Source: Rhizophagus sp. LPA8_4_AMF (Eukaryota > Glomeromycota > Glomeromycetes > Glomerales > Glomeraceae). From it: a DNA stretch of 20,044 nucleotides. The stretch is from positions 1-20,044 of the forward strand of contig JADRCO010001355.1 in the NCBI GenBank assembly GCA_021464525.1, written 5' to 3'. Positions within the stretch are counted from its first letter, which is position 1; each line of letters begins with the position of its first letter. The position numbers were made by a program, and so were the translations under genes. A model generated the notes under the pieces. That model was not told the DNA's origin and made no database searches. It was given only the letters and a program-made list of their open reading frames with translations. Positions 18,946 to 20,044 of the stretch are shown piece after piece.

Positions 18946-19215
18946 GGCCATTCTAAACTAAATATTAGTTCAATGTCTTTCTGGCTCAAAAATTTGAGGG
19001 GGGAGGAAATAATTTAAACAAGCATAACATTTAAACATATTAAAAATTTTGGAAATTTTGGTAAAATCAGAAATATTCAGTACCACTCAATTTTAGAAAA
19101 GAGGGGGGGTGCTTTAAACATACGTGAACATATGTGTTTAAAATTTAAATTACCTTTGAAATTTCCAAAAATAGAGAGGGGAGGACATTAAACTAAAAAT
19201 TAATTTGGAGCAGCC
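18946..19215. mobile_element. 270-bp PIF/Harbinger-like MITE
   Basis: The left end ggccattctaaactaaatat continues to tagttcaatgtc, and the complement of the right end, ggctgctccaaattaatttt, continues to tagtttaatgtc; about 24 of 33 positions agree. Both sides carry TTA (18943-18945 and 19216-19218). A 3-bp TTA duplication with GGC-starting ends is the Harbinger/Tourist signature. The interior has G-rich purine tracts (aggggggagg, agaggggagg) but no coding capacity. Confidence 0.6.
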
Positions 19216-19724
19216 TTAATATTATATATCCTTCACCAGCTTTACATCCAAAATGCTGAATATAGCATTTCTACAATAAAAAAATTACCATCCGATAAAA
19301 TAAAAAAAAATTTAATGGTCTAAATATGCTAATTGAATTTTTTATTTTTTAGGTTACCAGACTTTGGATGAACCCAGACATGGAATGTAAGCTTCACAGC
19401 AGGTAGAATGCTAATCGTTCAGAATATTTACTGATTTACCTTTTTGATCATTTAAATTAATTAGTTATTAATAGGTATGCATTATAAATCAGAAATCAAT
19501 CAGTAAGTCACCCAATTGATATAAAATTGTATTCAATGACAATGAAAATCAATTGAGACAAAATTCAGAATATCTGATTTATAGCCAATCAAAAATAATA
19601 CAAAATTCAGATTTATTATGGGCAAAAATCATCAGATGATCCAGATCTTACCCTTTTTTAAACTTTTTTAAACTTTTTCACTTTTTTCACAGCTTAAATT
19701 TAATGTTCAAAGTCCAAATAATCA

Positions 19725-20044
19725 AGTATTAAGGAGATTCTTGCAAATTTTCTTAAATTAAACAGTAGATTGGACTTTAAACATTAAAAAATAAGCAGTA
19801 TATTAAGGAAAGTTTAAGCAGTATTAAGGAAAATTCTCACAAATTTATCTTAAATTAAGCAGTAGATCGGACTTTGAACATTGAAAATTAAGCAGCTTTA
19901 AAAATTAAACACTATTAAGAAAATTTTGCGCAAATTTTTATTATTGATCATAATTTAAATTGAACGTTAAAATAAAAGCAATAATAAGAAAATTTTACTG
20001 ATCAGGGTTTGTACTTTAAAAAAAAATTAGGCGATATTAAGGAA
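19725..20044 (+). repeat. Degenerate ~92-bp tandem array running off the window
   Basis: The phrase agtattaaggagattct recurs with variation at about 19725, 19819, 19910, 19978 and 20031. The first two full units (about 94 and 91 bp) share ttaaattaarcagtagatyg, then gactttraacattraaaa and taagcag. Later units are shortened. Just left of the array, agcttaaatttaatgttcaa with agtcc (19691-19715) is the inverted form of the gactttgaacattgaaa block, so the left edge is a partial palindrome. Confidence 0.6.

Larger units (their letters stand above)
18346..20044. other. Terminal AT-rich spacer rich in repeats
   Basis: No gene on either strand. It contains a decayed MITE relative (18719-18900), a Harbinger-like MITE (18946-19215), an inverted pair tataaatcaga / tctgatttata (about 19485 and 19576), and the tandem array from 19725 to the end. 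A 9-bp hairpin attccttt-tg-aaagaaggaat lies near 18545-18566. Confidence 0.55.

Overview
The window looks like nuclear DNA of an arbuscular mycorrhizal fungus, most likely Rhizophagus irregularis or a close relative (Glomeromycotina). The reasons are very AT-rich non-coding sequence, genes cut by 65-85 nt introns, dense short transposons, and above all a protein-kinase family with a Cys-rich head, the motif NF-x-NWTSGN-x2-ID-x-FIQ, a glycine-rich loop GGFG and the catalytic loop HRDLHSGN, which I recall as a hugely expanded family of that genus. The species call is family knowledge, not something I could search.

Layout. 1-260: a hairpin and the tail of an unidentified coding region. 258-1690: AT-rich spacer with hairpins and a MITE-like inverted repeat. 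1690-6160 (minus strand): kinase locus A, a pseudogene with seven recognisable exons, three nonsense codons, a frameshift and a mariner-type MITE inside one exon. 6160-8770: spacer with a small hAT-like MITE and relatives of it. 8773-9200 (plus): decayed gene with a coiled-coil head and an apparent nuclease-like tail. 9266-9816: a 551-bp non-autonomous element with a 9-bp target duplication. 9976-11556 (plus): a four-exon gene of unknown function with two long overlapping reading frames. 11557-13125: spacer. 13126-16640 (minus): kinase locus B, a paralogue of A with an open reading frame (five exons, 731 codons by my model). 17639-18345: a third copy of only the 3' flank of the kinase locus. 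18346-20044: spacer with a Harbinger-like MITE and a degenerate tandem array running off the end.

Main result. Loci A and B are segmental duplicates in which the kinase N-lobe is reiterated as tandem, phase-0 exons: five N-lobe exons in A and three in B, all upstream of one C-lobe exon. Each module exon starts with about 20 residues of strands beta4-beta5 (YGITQDP...YMMVL) and then restarts at the Cys-rich head and beta1-alphaC, so each N-lobe is completed by the next exon. Only the module next to the C-lobe keeps the full glycine-rich loop and VALK lysine; the six other modules share a 2-3 residue deletion in that loop. The copies have decayed in opposite ways: A keeps the HRD catalytic aspartate but is riddled with stops, while B is open but reads HRN.

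Because two or three copies of the same DNA are present, each copy serves as the empty-site control for insertions in the others. This dates a 154-bp hairpin element, a 227-bp SINE/LINE piece, a 78-bp LINE tail and a 136-bp mariner MITE as younger than the duplications.
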